Assembly: GCA_029565415.1 (NCBI GenBank)
Contig: JAKQOH010000166.1
Span: forward strand, 1 to 56,795
DNA length: 56,795 bases
DNA from: Candidatus Rifleibacteriota bacterium
Lineage (GTDB): Bacteria > Riflebacteria > Ozemobacteria > Ozemobacterales > Ozemobacteraceae
Direction: 5' to 3'
Position numbers and translations under genes: made by a program. Below the pieces are notes generated by a model. That model was not told the DNA's origin and did no database searches. It saw nothing but the letters and a program-made list of their open reading frames with translations. Each line of letters begins with the position of its first letter. The stretch's first letter is position 1. This document shows, piece by piece, positions 32,636 to 41,915 of the stretch.

Positions 32636-35600
32636 TTGCCTCGATACGGTGGGATTGTCGATGAGTTCACGGCACCGTATGCCCTGCTGAAACAGTATCC
32701 CTACTTCGGACAGGTTCCGTCCGATGCAGTGAAATATGGAATCAACGGGATTTTCCGCCTTGGAAGCCCGACGGCAATCAAGCTGGCTCTTCAGAAAGGG
32801 CCGGTCATCGGAGGAATGAAAACCAACATCCTTCTTTGTTTTTACGGAGCAAACAGCGGCATCTACTCACATGTCCCGATTTATAACGATAAAGGCGTTG
32901 AAATATTCGAGCCCGGCAAACCCAATTCCCAGCCTGGCGGACACGCCATTCTGATCGTTGGCTATGACGACGCACAGGGCTGCTGGATCTGTAAGAATTC
33001 CTGGGGCACCGGGTGGGGGGAGAGCGGCTTCTTTCGGGTGAAATACGGCAACACGATTCGAGAAACATACGATGCCTATCTCATTTCCGTGCCGGTCATG
33101 ATAACAGGCCAGAGTCCGAGATCTGGTCAGAAAAACGTTGCTCTCGAGTCGGCTGTCAGAATCACCTTCGGTGAGCCGCTCAAGGCTGATACCGTTTCCC
33201 CGACGTCATTTGTATTGAATAATATAGTTACCGGGCAAGCCGTCGCCGGGGCGCTCTCTCTGGAAAATGAAAACCGAAGCGCCGTCTTCACCCCTGCCGA
33301 GCCGCTGGCTTCGGGAACGGCTTATTCGTTTCGGGTGACGACGGATGTGAAGTCGACCGATGGGGATACGATTGCGAAGAATGAAAACTGGGCATTCTAT
33401 ACTGTAGGCTATCTCGGTGACGTTCCTCCCGTGGCTGCATTCGTCGAAAAACCAGACAATCCGACCAGCCAGACAACCGGCTACTTCGAGATCGGTGGGA
33501 TCGACCTGTCGCATTTCAAATACAGCCTCGACGGGAAGGCGTTCACCTCGGAGATGCCGATCAGCCAACCCCTCGAACTCACAGGCTTGGCCGATGGAAA
33601 ACATACGCTGCGCGTCATCGGTCGAAAGACGAATGGCATCTGGCAGGCGGAAAGCGATGCGGCGAGTTATTCCTGGGTTATCAGCACCAAGCCGTCCTAC
33701 GTCAGTTTCACCCTTGGCCCGTTGAGTCCGACAACGGACCGGAAACCGGTGTTCTCGGTTCGCGGAAATGACGTCACGGCCATCAGGCTGAATCGCGATA
33801 ACAACGGCTGGTCAGGCTGGTTTGCCGTTTCGAACAATGCCTACGAAGAGTTTGTTTTCAATGCAGAGTTCGCCCCCGGCACTCATACCCTGAAAGTCGT
33901 GGGAAGAAATTCGCTCAACGTCGAACAGCCCCTGTCTGAGGCTGCCGTCTACACCTGGGTTATCGACGACGTCTACCTGCCCAATGCCATCCTTTTCGAT
34001 GTTCCGCCGCAGATCGCAACGGAAACGAGCGTTAACGCAACCGTTGGAGGCGCAGGAATAGTCAAATATCGCTACCGTCTCGATACCGATGCGTATTCCA
34101 GCGAGATTCAATCTTCTCAGGCCATTTCCTTGAGTGGACTCGGCATTGGAACCCACACTCTCAGCGTGCTCGGAATGACGGCGAACGGATACTGGCAATC
34201 GGCGGCTGCACCGACAAAATATTCCTGGAGAATCTCTCCTCCTGTCGTGGCTGAGTTCGTTGCAATGCCCATGAATCCATCATCGGTGGCGCAAGCGGAA
34301 TTCGTATTCGGCGGAACTGGTATTGCCGATTTCCGGTACAAACGAGACCAAGGTAGCTGGAAAGAAAGCGGCTCGAAATTGAATCTCGTTCTTCCGAATG
34401 ATGCATCTCTTGTTGGCACACATACTCTTGCGGTCATTGGAAAGAATTCGGACGGGTTCTGGCAGGATGCAAACACGGCTCGATCGTATTCATGGTTTGT
34501 GAATCCGAACATGCCAGTAACGGCGCAGATCAAAAACGCTCCGCCGAAAATCACCTCACAATGTTCAGTATCATTGAGCGTTGGGGGCGAACGGATTTCC
34601 GCATACAAATACAAGCTGGATTCCGCGGAGTATTCAGCGATTGTGCCGGCCAGTGCAACCATTGATATAACGAATCTGCCGCCGGGAGGGCATACGCTTC
34701 AGATTCTCGGAATCGATGTCTGTGGGAAACTTCAGCCTGAGGATGCCCCTACAGTGTTCACCTGGGTCATCGACATCGAGCCGAACACTGCCGTTCTTAT
34801 GAACCTGCCGCCAGCGCTGACGAATGCGAACGTTGCTTCGATCACGGTTGGCGGCGCCGGAGTCATTGCCTTCAAATACCAATTGGATGGCAACGCCTGG
34901 AGCGTAGAGCAAGCCGTTTCCCAGCCGATCACGCTGACGGGATTATCCGTTGGCTCTCACACACTGAGGGTGCTCGCAAAGGACGACGCCAGCAACTGGC
35001 AGGCGAGCAGTTCCGCCACGCTCTTCACCTGGATGATCGACACCATCGCCAAGATGGCCGTGTTGAGCAACACGCCGCCGGCCCTGACGAATCAGACCAC
35101 GGCCAGCATCACGGTCGGCGGAACGGGCGTCGTGGGCTATATGTATCAGCTCGATACCGGCGCTTACAGCTCCGAAATGCCCGTAACGAGCACGATTCAG
35201 CTCGCCGATCTGACGGTCGGCTCGCACACGCTGCGCGTCATCGCCCGAGATGCCGTCGGCAACTGGCAGGCGAGCAGTTCCGCCACGCTCTTTACCTGGA
35301 TGATAGATACGGTTGCACCCGTTGCATTGTTGACCACAAAACCGGCTGATCCGACAAATCTCACAACGACGGATATCACCATCTATGGAAACGGTGTCAC
35401 GGCATATCAATACCAATTAGATGGAGGCGGATATGCGACCGAAACCGCTATTGCCTCTCATATTCAACTATCTGCGCTCGGCGAAGGCGCTCACACGATC
35501 AACGTCATCGCCAGGGATGAGGCGGGAAACTGGCAATTACCCGCGAGCTCGACGAACGTTACCTGGACGATCGACACGGTGGCCCCAACGGCTGTTATCA

Positions 35601-36670
35601 GCGGTCCGCCGGCTTCTGTGACGTATGAGACATATACTCCTCCAGAGTTCAAAATCGAGGGGGTGGATGTCGTTTCGTATAAAGCACGAGTGGATGCCGA
35701 AGCCTGGAGCGCAGAAACTCAGGTTTCGCAAGGACCCGGATACTTGAACCTGGCTTATGGCAGCCACATCTTCGAAGTCATCGGAAAAGATGCGGCGGGA
35801 AACTGGCAGGCATCGGCCACCACCTATAGCTGGACCATTCAGAGTTACTATGACAGTCAGTGGGGTTCTGCTGGAACGGAAAACGGGCAATTCAACTTGC
35901 CCACGGCAATTGCCACGGATTCGGCAAACAATATCTACGTCGCGGATGGGGGAAACAACCGTATCCAGAAGTTCGACGCCGCGGGTGCCTATCTGGGGCA
36001 ATGGGGAAGTGAAGGATCTGACGTTGGATCCTTCAGTCATCCCGTCGGAATCGCCATCGACGCCGCAGACAACAAGTATGTTCTGGATTTTGGCAATCGC
36101 CGAATCCAGAAATTCGATGCAAGCGATGCCTATGTAACGCAATGGGCGCTGGGAGCATCGGCTCAAGGGTGGGGATTAGCGGTTGCCTCATCCGGAAATG
36201 TCCTCGTATCGGATACTTATAACAATATCGTTACGGTCTATGACGCGACGGGAACGCAACTGTTCGAGATAGGCTCGGGGTTGTTGCTCGCTCCCGCGGG
36301 AATTGCCATAACTTCCGCCGGCCATATTCTTGTGGCGGATTCAGGGAACAAATGCATCAAAGAATTCGATAGTTCCGGCAATTTCATTCAACAGATCAAA
36401 AACGATATGGGGGTGAACGGATTCGGGAAGTTCGACAATCCGAATGGTATCGCCGTCCTTCCCAACGGCAACCTTCTTGTCGCCGACGCTTCGCATAACT
36501 CTGTCCACCCCCTTCAGGAGCTGACTGCTACCGGAACATTCATTCGCGCCATTGCTAGACCAGGTACCGGCCTTGGTGAATTGAACGGACCATTGGCCGT
36601 ATTGGTTGGTGCGGGCAACAAGATTTACGTGGTCGACACCGAAAACCACCGTATCCAGATATTCAACTGA
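32636..36670 (+). CDS. Papain-like protease C-terminal half with Ig-like repeats and NHL propeller
   Basis: About 1344 residues in the same base frame as the upstream part, so the two are one gene interrupted. The rest of the C1A domain is at 1-155: His103 in GGHAILIVGYDD and Asn121 in CKNSWGTGWGESGFF. A Big_5-like Ig domain follows (~155-260). Then come about nine repeats of some 90 residues with GSHTLRVxxxDxxxNWQASSxATxFTWxID, and a C-terminal NHL beta-propeller (about 1070-1344) with NNIYVADGGNNRIQKF repeats. It would be a large outer-surface or extracellular protease tethered by lipid. The true start is upstream at 31868; ATG 32636 is only the first usable codon of this frame. Confidence 0.8.
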   Translation: MPRYGGIVDEFTAPYALLKQYPYFGQVPSDAVKYGINGIFRLGSPTAIKLALQKGPVIGGMKTNILLCFYGANSGIYSHVPIYNDKGVEIFEPGKPNSQPGGHAILIVGYDDAQGCWICKNSWGTGWGESGFFRVKYGNTIRETYDAYLISVPVMITGQSPRSGQKNVALESAVRITFGEPLKADTVSPTSFVLNNIVTGQAVAGALSLENENRSAVFTPAEPLASGTAYSFRVTTDVKSTDGDTIAKNENWAFYTVGYLGDVPPVAAFVEKPDNPTSQTTGYFEIGGIDLSHFKYSLDGKAFTSEMPISQPLELTGLADGKHTLRVIGRKTNGIWQAESDAASYSWVISTKPSYVSFTLGPLSPTTDRKPVFSVRGNDVTAIRLNRDNNGWSGWFAVSNNAYEEFVFNAEFAPGTHTLKVVGRNSLNVEQPLSEAAVYTWVIDDVYLPNAILFDVPPQIATETSVNATVGGAGIVKYRYRLDTDAYSSEIQSSQAISLSGLGIGTHTLSVLGMTANGYWQSAAAPTKYSWRISPPVVAEFVAMPMNPSSVAQAEFVFGGTGIADFRYKRDQGSWKESGSKLNLVLPNDASLVGTHTLAVIGKNSDGFWQDANTARSYSWFVNPNMPVTAQIKNAPPKITSQCSVSLSVGGERISAYKYKLDSAEYSAIVPASATIDITNLPPGGHTLQILGIDVCGKLQPEDAPTVFTWVIDIEPNTAVLMNLPPALTNANVASITVGGAGVIAFKYQLDGNAWSVEQAVSQPITLTGLSVGSHTLRVLAKDDASNWQASSSATLFTWMIDTIAKMAVLSNTPPALTNQTTASITVGGTGVVGYMYQLDTGAYSSEMPVTSTIQLADLTVGSHTLRVIARDAVGNWQASSSATLFTWMIDTVAPVALLTTKPADPTNLTTTDITIYGNGVTAYQYQLDGGGYATETAIASHIQLSALGEGAHTINVIARDEAGNWQLPASSTNVTWTIDTVAPTAVISGPPASVTYETYTPPEFKIEGVDVVSYKARVDAEAWSAETQVSQGPGYLNLAYGSHIFEVIGKDAAGNWQASATTYSWTIQSYYDSQWGSAGTENGQFNLPTAIATDSANNIYVADGGNNRIQKFDAAGAYLGQWGSEGSDVGSFSHPVGIAIDAADNKYVLDFGNRRIQKFDASDAYVTQWALGASAQGWGLAVASSGNVLVSDTYNNIVTVYDATGTQLFEIGSGLLLAPAGIAITSAGHILVADSGNKCIKEFDSSGNFIQQIKNDMGVNGFGKFDNPNGIAVLPNGNLLVADASHNSVHPLQELTATGTFIRAIARPGTGLGELNGPLAVLVGAGNKIYVVDTENHRIQIFN

Positions 36671-36822
36671 GGCATCGGATTCGGCTGTTTAGGCAAAGAG
36701 GCGGCGGGGGCATTTTCGATCTCGGCAAAAATTGTACGTATTTTTCCCGACATACGTGGGCGTTGATATACGTTACAGTTTTGTAGCCTTGGGTATATCA
36801 ATACAGTCTGAAAGGATTATTT

Positions 36823-38451
36823 GTGAGAACGGTTTGTAAAGGCTTTCTTGCACTTGCGTTCGCGGCTCTGCCGCTGTTCATGCTCGGCTGCGGCGGCGGT
36901 GGTGGCGGCGGGGATGGGATTTTGAGCGGGGCTCTCCATCTGAAGGCCAAGGCCTCGGCGGGGAACGGCGCATTCGCCGCCTCGGTTCGGTCGGGCTCGG
37001 CTGCGGTGCGGGCCGCGGCCGCTGCGAAATACGCTGCTCGCATAAAGCGGATTGGGTATCCACCCATGATTGTCACGGTAGATATTTCTTCAGACCGCAA
37101 GGAGCTGACCCTCGACAAGACGATCGACAACGTTCCGGCCGGGAAGCAACAGGTCGGGATCGAAATCATCGCTTCGGGTTCGCCCGATACCAGCAATCCG
37201 ATCCTCAAAACTTATGTGACCGCCGAAGTGGCCGGCGGACAGACGAGCACGCCCTCCGAGGCCCCGATCAATGCCGAAACAACGGCGAAGGCCCTCTGCT
37301 TCGACGCCTGGACGGCCAGCACCTCGAAGACGATCGACGACTTCGCTCCTCCCGTGGCTTCGATCACGGCCATGGCCGCCTCGATCACCAATGTTCTCGG
37401 CAACGGCGATTTACCTTACACGGATGATTTCGCCTTCCCTGCCGACGTCACAAACGGCGCCAAAACCATCGCCCAAACCGTTTCGATCGTCGACGACGTG
37501 CCGCCGGCGACGGAAAAGCGGCTGAGCGGGTCTTACCGTTATTATGAGTATAGCGCTAGTCCCACGTTTCGCTGGGCAAATATTTCTGATGTTACGATAT
37601 CGGCAAATACTTGGTCCTCGAAAACGATCTACGACCCGACCGGCGAAGACACTGGAACGTCATACTCCACGACCGTTACCGAGACGAGCGGTGCGCTCGC
37701 CTTCGCGAACAACTCTTCCTCTCGTGGTGCCGTATCTCCTTCGGGAAATGTGTTCGTGACCCACAACTGGCAGTCGGACGACCCCTACATCGGCTTCGGC
37801 GTGAAACTGCCGACGAATGCCACGAAAGCCCTCATGAAGGGGACTTGGCGTTTCTACGGCTTCAATGAAACCATCGACGCGAAGAGGGTTCCTTCGGCTC
37901 CGAAGATCCGTGTCGAAACCTGGGTGTTCGATGGAAGCAACAACGTTGCGGTCAGTTTCGTAGGGGGTGACCTCAGCCAACAGGGTGGAACGGTGCCGTA
38001 TTTCGTCACGTCGGACGGAAAATTGACTTTGGGTGATTCGACAATCGTCGAAGCGTCTGATTATTACCAGGTTTGCGCCAATGGGGAGATCTTCGTCGGG
38101 GCCAGCCCCGCGGGTTTCTATCTTGGCGTCAAGCAGGGCTCGGGCATGTCGACGGCCGATCTGGCCGGCGACTTCACCAACGCAGGCTTGGGTGCGGGTC
38201 GAAACGATGGGTATTCCGCCTCCTGGAGCGGCCTGGTGACGATCACCGGCAATGGTTTTGGTACCTACACCAACGGAATGACGGAAACCGGACCGGAGGG
38301 AGATGAGACGTTTATCAATACGGTTTCATCGGCCGGTCTCATGGACAAGGATGGGACCTACGGCAGTCTGTCGCCGTCGGGAGAAGTCATGGTGAGTTTC
38401 GTCCTCGATGACATCTCAGCCAGGGACATCAACTTCGCCGTCCGAAGATAA
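36823..38451 (+). CDS. Hypothetical lipoprotein
   Basis: 542 residues from GTG 36823, with AAAGGA 6 nt upstream. The signal peptide ends LFMLGC followed by a poly-Gly run, a clear lipobox. Residues 40-110 are Ala-rich and basic. The rest is beta-rich, with a repeated pattern of a short motif followed by SPSGxVxV (GAVSPSGNVFVTHNW; GSLSPSGEVMVSFVL) that suggests several similar beta units. I recognise no family. It stands alone between the NHL protease and the sensor kinase genes; its last codons are followed by a hairpin. Confidence 0.7.
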   Translation: MRTVCKGFLALAFAALPLFMLGCGGGGGGGDGILSGALHLKAKASAGNGAFAASVRSGSAAVRAAAAAKYAARIKRIGYPPMIVTVDISSDRKELTLDKTIDNVPAGKQQVGIEIIASGSPDTSNPILKTYVTAEVAGGQTSTPSEAPINAETTAKALCFDAWTASTSKTIDDFAPPVASITAMAASITNVLGNGDLPYTDDFAFPADVTNGAKTIAQTVSIVDDVPPATEKRLSGSYRYYEYSASPTFRWANISDVTISANTWSSKTIYDPTGEDTGTSYSTTVTETSGALAFANNSSSRGAVSPSGNVFVTHNWQSDDPYIGFGVKLPTNATKALMKGTWRFYGFNETIDAKRVPSAPKIRVETWVFDGSNNVAVSFVGGDLSQQGGTVPYFVTSDGKLTLGDSTIVEASDYYQVCANGEIFVGASPAGFYLGVKQGSGMSTADLAGDFTNAGLGAGRNDGYSASWSGLVTITGNGFGTYTNGMTETGPEGDETFINTVSSAGLMDKDGTYGSLSPSGEVMVSFVLDDISARDINFAVRR

Positions 38452-38479
38452 TCACGCTTACCCTCCTGTTCTCGATCTC

Positions 38480-38513
38480 GCGGGGCCGTGAAGCATTCGC
38501 ATCACGGCCCCGC
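38480..38513 (+). terminator. Hairpin after the hypothetical lipoprotein gene
   Basis: Twelve-base perfect arms GCGGGGCCGTGA / TCACGGCCCCGC around a 10-base loop. There is no T run after it, so factor-independent stopping is uncertain. Confidence 0.55.
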
Positions 38514-38589
38514 TTCCCGAAAACGGTCATTCCGGCGATGTTGCCCCATTGCGGAAGATAGGGAACATTCGCGACGCCGAGATGGAATC

Positions 38590-38621
38590 TTGCCAAACTT
38601 CTAAAAGCAAGAATATATAAT
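38590..38621 (+). promoter_or_regulatory. Promoter of the sensor kinase gene
   Basis: TTGCCA at 38590-38595 and TATATAAT at 38614-38621 resemble sigma-70 elements, with 18-20 bp between depending on the hexamer chosen. A start near 38628 leaves a leader of about 70 nt. Confidence 0.45.
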
Positions 38622-38699
38622 ATACGTTGTGTCTTTCGCCCGGATGAGGGGTATCATCGGGTTCTTGCCGAAAAAAATGCCCAAGACAGAGGAGAAAAT

Positions 38700-40301
38700 A
38701 TGGTGAGTGGCGTGGCCGAGCAGGAAGAGTTTCTCGGGGAGATCGGTGAAGAGAGGGTGCGGGCGTTGTTGCCGTATGCGGCGTTCAGGCTCGACCTGGA
38801 GACGATGATGTTCACGTTCGACGAGCGGTTCGGGCCGATGCTCGGGCTGCCGCCTACGGCTCGGTTGAGCATGAGTGAGTTCTGCGCGAGACTGCCCCTA
38901 GGCGACCAAAACCATATCGAATTGAATGTATTGACAAATCAAGAGGGGCTTACCGAAGCGATACATAAAAAGTTTCGGATGATCGACGAGGCGGGGCAGG
39001 TGGTGTGGTTTGAATGGCTATCCCGACTCCTGCCCGCGGACGAGGCCGGGAGCGGTCATGGGCGTGTCATCGAGGGAATCCTGCTGGACGTTTCGAGACA
39101 GCAGGATGAGCGCTCCGATCTCTCGGAAAGCGAACGATGGTTCATGGAAGTCATGGAGGAGTCCCCTCACGCCCTGTATCGGGTCAACTATTCGAACAAT
39201 CGGTTCGATTACGTCAGCAAGGGCTTCGCGAATGCCCTCGGAATGACCCGAGAAGAGGTCTTGAACATGCCGTATTCCGAATTCATTTCTCGCCTCCATC
39301 CCGAGGATTTAGAGAGCGTTTCACGAATGAGAGACGATATGCTCAGGGAATACAAAGGCGGCCGACTCACCATCGCCATCGATTTCCGATTCCGATTGAA
39401 TAATGATAAGTATGTGTGGCTCGACGACACGTTCACCATCGTTCCCGGGCCGGACGGACAGTTTGCCTACCAGGTCGGTTTCGGCTCGGTCATCGAAGAG
39501 CGGAAGCGGCTCGAGGAGGAACTGCGGCGGTCGAACGAACTCCTCGAAGAGCGCGTCCGGCAACGCACGGCGGAACTCCAGGCTGCGAACGATCGGCTTC
39601 GCGTCCTGATGAACGATCGCCGGGAGCTCGAACGGAAGCTGCTCGAGATCTCGGAGCGTGAGCGGCGATTCATCGGCCGGGAGCTGCACGACGGGCTCTG
39701 CCAGCAGATCGTAGGCCTGATGTGCATGTCCGATGCGGTCCGGCGCAGGCTGGGAGCGAAGGGAGTCGCCGAAGAGACGGAACTCGAGATGATGCGGAAT
39801 TTCCTTCACGATGCCGTCCAGCAGACGAGAACCCTGGCCCGCGGCCTTTGCCCGATGGCCCTCGAACCAAAAGCCGTCGGGGAAGCCCTGTCGACGCTCG
39901 CCGCTCAGACCTCGCTGCTCTACAAGATCGAGTGCCGGTATGACGGGGAAACGGCGTTCGCGGTTCCGAATTCCGAAACGGCCCTGCATCTGTATCGCAT
40001 CACGCAGGAGGCGATACAGAACGCCATCCGTCACGGCGGCGCCAAGCGTGTCCGGATCGAACTGGCGACCGCCGACAACGGGATTCAGATGTATATCGAT
40101 AACGATGGAAAACCTCTTCCCCGTGCCGGTGAACCGGACGGAAGGAAGGAAGACGTAAGTCGAAGTCACGGACTCGGCCTGAAGCTGATCGATTATCGCG
40201 TGGACATGCTGGGGGGTGAGTGGCACATCGGGAACGTAGCCCCGTCCGGCGGTGTGCGCCTGGCGATCCGCATTCCCACGAACGGAGAGGGTCTGCAATG
40301 A
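38700..40301 (+). CDS. PAS-containing NarL-type sensor histidine kinase
   Basis: 533 residues with no obvious membrane helices, so cytoplasmic. PAS-like domains cover about 15-130 and 148-265, then a coiled coil (about 265-315, RQRTAELQAANDRL) leads to a HisKA_3 domain. The phospho-acceptor is His330 in ELHDGLCQQI. The HATPase_c domain (about 415-530) has the N-box RITQEAIQNAIRHG and G-box SHGLGLKLIDYR. It overlaps its response regulator by ATGA, so they form a pair. The signal is unknown. GAGGAGA precedes ATG 38700. Confidence 0.9.
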   Translation: MVSGVAEQEEFLGEIGEERVRALLPYAAFRLDLETMMFTFDERFGPMLGLPPTARLSMSEFCARLPLGDQNHIELNVLTNQEGLTEAIHKKFRMIDEAGQVVWFEWLSRLLPADEAGSGHGRVIEGILLDVSRQQDERSDLSESERWFMEVMEESPHALYRVNYSNNRFDYVSKGFANALGMTREEVLNMPYSEFISRLHPEDLESVSRMRDDMLREYKGGRLTIAIDFRFRLNNDKYVWLDDTFTIVPGPDGQFAYQVGFGSVIEERKRLEEELRRSNELLEERVRQRTAELQAANDRLRVLMNDRRELERKLLEISERERRFIGRELHDGLCQQIVGLMCMSDAVRRRLGAKGVAEETELEMMRNFLHDAVQQTRTLARGLCPMALEPKAVGEALSTLAAQTSLLYKIECRYDGETAFAVPNSETALHLYRITQEAIQNAIRHGGAKRVRIELATADNGIQMYIDNDGKPLPRAGEPDGRKEDVSRSHGLGLKLIDYRVDMLGGEWHIGNVAPSGGVRLAIRIPTNGEGLQ

Positions 40302-40951
40302 GAAATGGAACGACGACATCCCTGCGGGTGTTCCTGGTGGAGGATCATCCGGTCATGCGGCTGGGACTCAAGATGATGCTCCGCGTGCGCGGCTTCGATG
40401 TGTGCGGGGAGGCCGGCTCGGCCCAGGAGCTGGTCGAGGCATTGGCAGATATCGATGCGGATATAGCGATTTTCGACCTGTCGCTGAACGGGGAGACGGC
40501 GTTCGAGCTCCTGGGGCAGGTGCGAGCGCGCTACCCCAGGCTCGGAATGATCGTGTATTCGATGCACGATGCCCAGATGTTCGTCGAGAAGGCCCTCCGG
40601 GTGGGAGTGAACGGCTACGTGACGAAAGCCGACCCCGTCGAAACCCTGATCGAAGCGATCGAAGCCGTGCGCAACGGCAAGCGCTATCTCGGGCCGGCCT
40701 TGACGAAAACTCTCGAAGAGCGTGTCTCCAACCAGGGCGGGGCCGGTGTCGCCCTCGATGAGTTATCCGATCGCGAGATGGAAGTGCTGACGTTTCTCGG
40801 ACAGGGGTTCGGCCGCGGGGAGATCGCCGAGCGACTTTCCCTGAGCGCGCGCACCATCGAGACCTTCTTCGACCGTCTGAAAGCGAAGCTGGGCGTCAGG
40901 AACAATCGCGAGCTGGTCCGCGAAGCGATCCGGATCATCCACCCCGGCTGA
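40298..40951 (+). CDS. NarL/FixJ family response regulator
   Basis: 217 residues. Receiver with acidic pocket VEDH (15-18), acceptor Asp60 in IFDLS and Lys in YVTKADP; then a LuxR-type HTH (about 145-210) with LSDREMEVLTFLGQG and the recognition helix LSARTIETFFDRLKAKL. It is coupled to the HisKA_3 kinase. Its targets are unknown. It ends in a 17-bp convergent overlap with the radical SAM gene on the other strand. A/T-ending codons cluster at 40441-40472. Confidence 0.92.
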   Translation: MRNGTTTSLRVFLVEDHPVMRLGLKMMLRVRGFDVCGEAGSAQELVEALADIDADIAIFDLSLNGETAFELLGQVRARYPRLGMIVYSMHDAQMFVEKALRVGVNGYVTKADPVETLIEAIEAVRNGKRYLGPALTKTLEERVSNQGGAGVALDELSDREMEVLTFLGQGFGRGEIAERLSLSARTIETFFDRLKAKLGVRNNRELVREAIRIIHPG

Positions 40952-41915
40952 CCCGGCATCGGCAGGTGAGCGTCCGGAGCGGGGCCGGGTCGCCGGTGCG
41001 GTTGAAGGCGCGGAGGGCATCACGGATCGACGCGTCGCAGCGGCCGCAGCCGGCGGGGACGCGTTTCGGTTCGAGGCCCTCGTCGCTCAGGCCGACGGTC
41101 GTTTCGCCCAGGCCGGCGAGCGCGGCGACCGCCTCTACGACGGCCCAGAGCGAGACGGGGCGGTACCGGCCGGCGAGAAACTCCCGCTCGAGCGGCGTGC
41201 CCGGCGCGACGAATACCGGTTGAAGGGCGACCCGTGCCGACAGGGAGAGTCTGCGCGCGAGATCGAATATATAGTTGCCGGTATTCACAGCATCCGCAAC
41301 GGCCGCGGCGTCGTCTGCCGCGCCCAGGGGTTTGAGCAGCACGTTCACGAGAAGCCCGGCGCCGGCCTCGGCGAGAACCCGGGCAGCGCGCTCGAACTCG
41401 GGAAGACCGAATCCTTTGTTGATGAACCGTTCGCGGATGACCTCGTCGGCGCTCTCGAGACCGATGCCGACCTCGAGAAAGCTCTTCGGAAGCAGCGCCC
41501 GTGACGCCGCGATTCGTTCCGGCGTGATGAACTCCGGCCGCGACTCGACGAGAATGCGCGGCACGCCGGCCGCGCCGAGCAGACCGAGCACGTGGGAACG
41601 GACTTCCGGCGGGAGCTCGGCGTCGGCATAGAATGAGCCGGAGTTGTACAGATCGACTTCCCCGACGCCGTCGAGTACCCCCGGGATACCGAACACCGCT
41701 TCCGCCTGGGCCATGAGATCGGCCGGGGTCCAGGGAGTGTCTTCGAACGTCATCGGACCGAAGCCGCAGTTCGTGCAGCCCCCGCCCGGCCTGCGGGCGT
41801 AGGCGCAGCCCGGCGCCCGGAAGATGAAGATCAGCCGCGTCGAGGGCTTTCCGGCGACCCGGGTCGGCACGCGCTCGACCCAGGCCGGCTTGCGCGGATC
41901 GATCCCCTCGCTCAC
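40935..41915 (-). CDS. Radical SAM protein with CX9CX2C cluster motif
   Basis: About 326 residues from GTG 41915, which overlaps the carbamoyltransferase stop. The [4Fe-4S] motif is C-x9-C-x2-C in APGCAYARRPGGGCTNCG, unlike the common CX3CX2C. This spacing occurs in Elp3-like and archaeosine-synthase (RaSEA/TIGR01210-like) radical SAM proteins. A C-terminal CGRCD motif (RVPAGCGRCDASI) could bind another metal. The reaction is not predictable; tRNA base change or small-molecule tailoring are both possible. It is the last gene of a minus-strand set with carbamoyltransferase and C26 hydrolase. Confidence 0.78.
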   Translation of the reverse strand: MSEGIDPRKPAWVERVPTRVAGKPSTRLIFIFRAPGCAYARRPGGGCTNCGFGPMTFEDTPWTPADLMAQAEAVFGIPGVLDGVGEVDLYNSGSFYADAELPPEVRSHVLGLLGAAGVPRILVESRPEFITPERIAASRALLPKSFLEVGIGLESADEVIRERFINKGFGLPEFERAARVLAEAGAGLLVNVLLKPLGAADDAAAVADAVNTGNYIFDLARRLSLSARVALQPVFVAPGTPLEREFLAGRYRPVSLWAVVEAVAALAGLGETTVGLSDEGLEPKRVPAGCGRCDASIRDALRAFNRTGDPAPLRTLTCRCRVSRGG

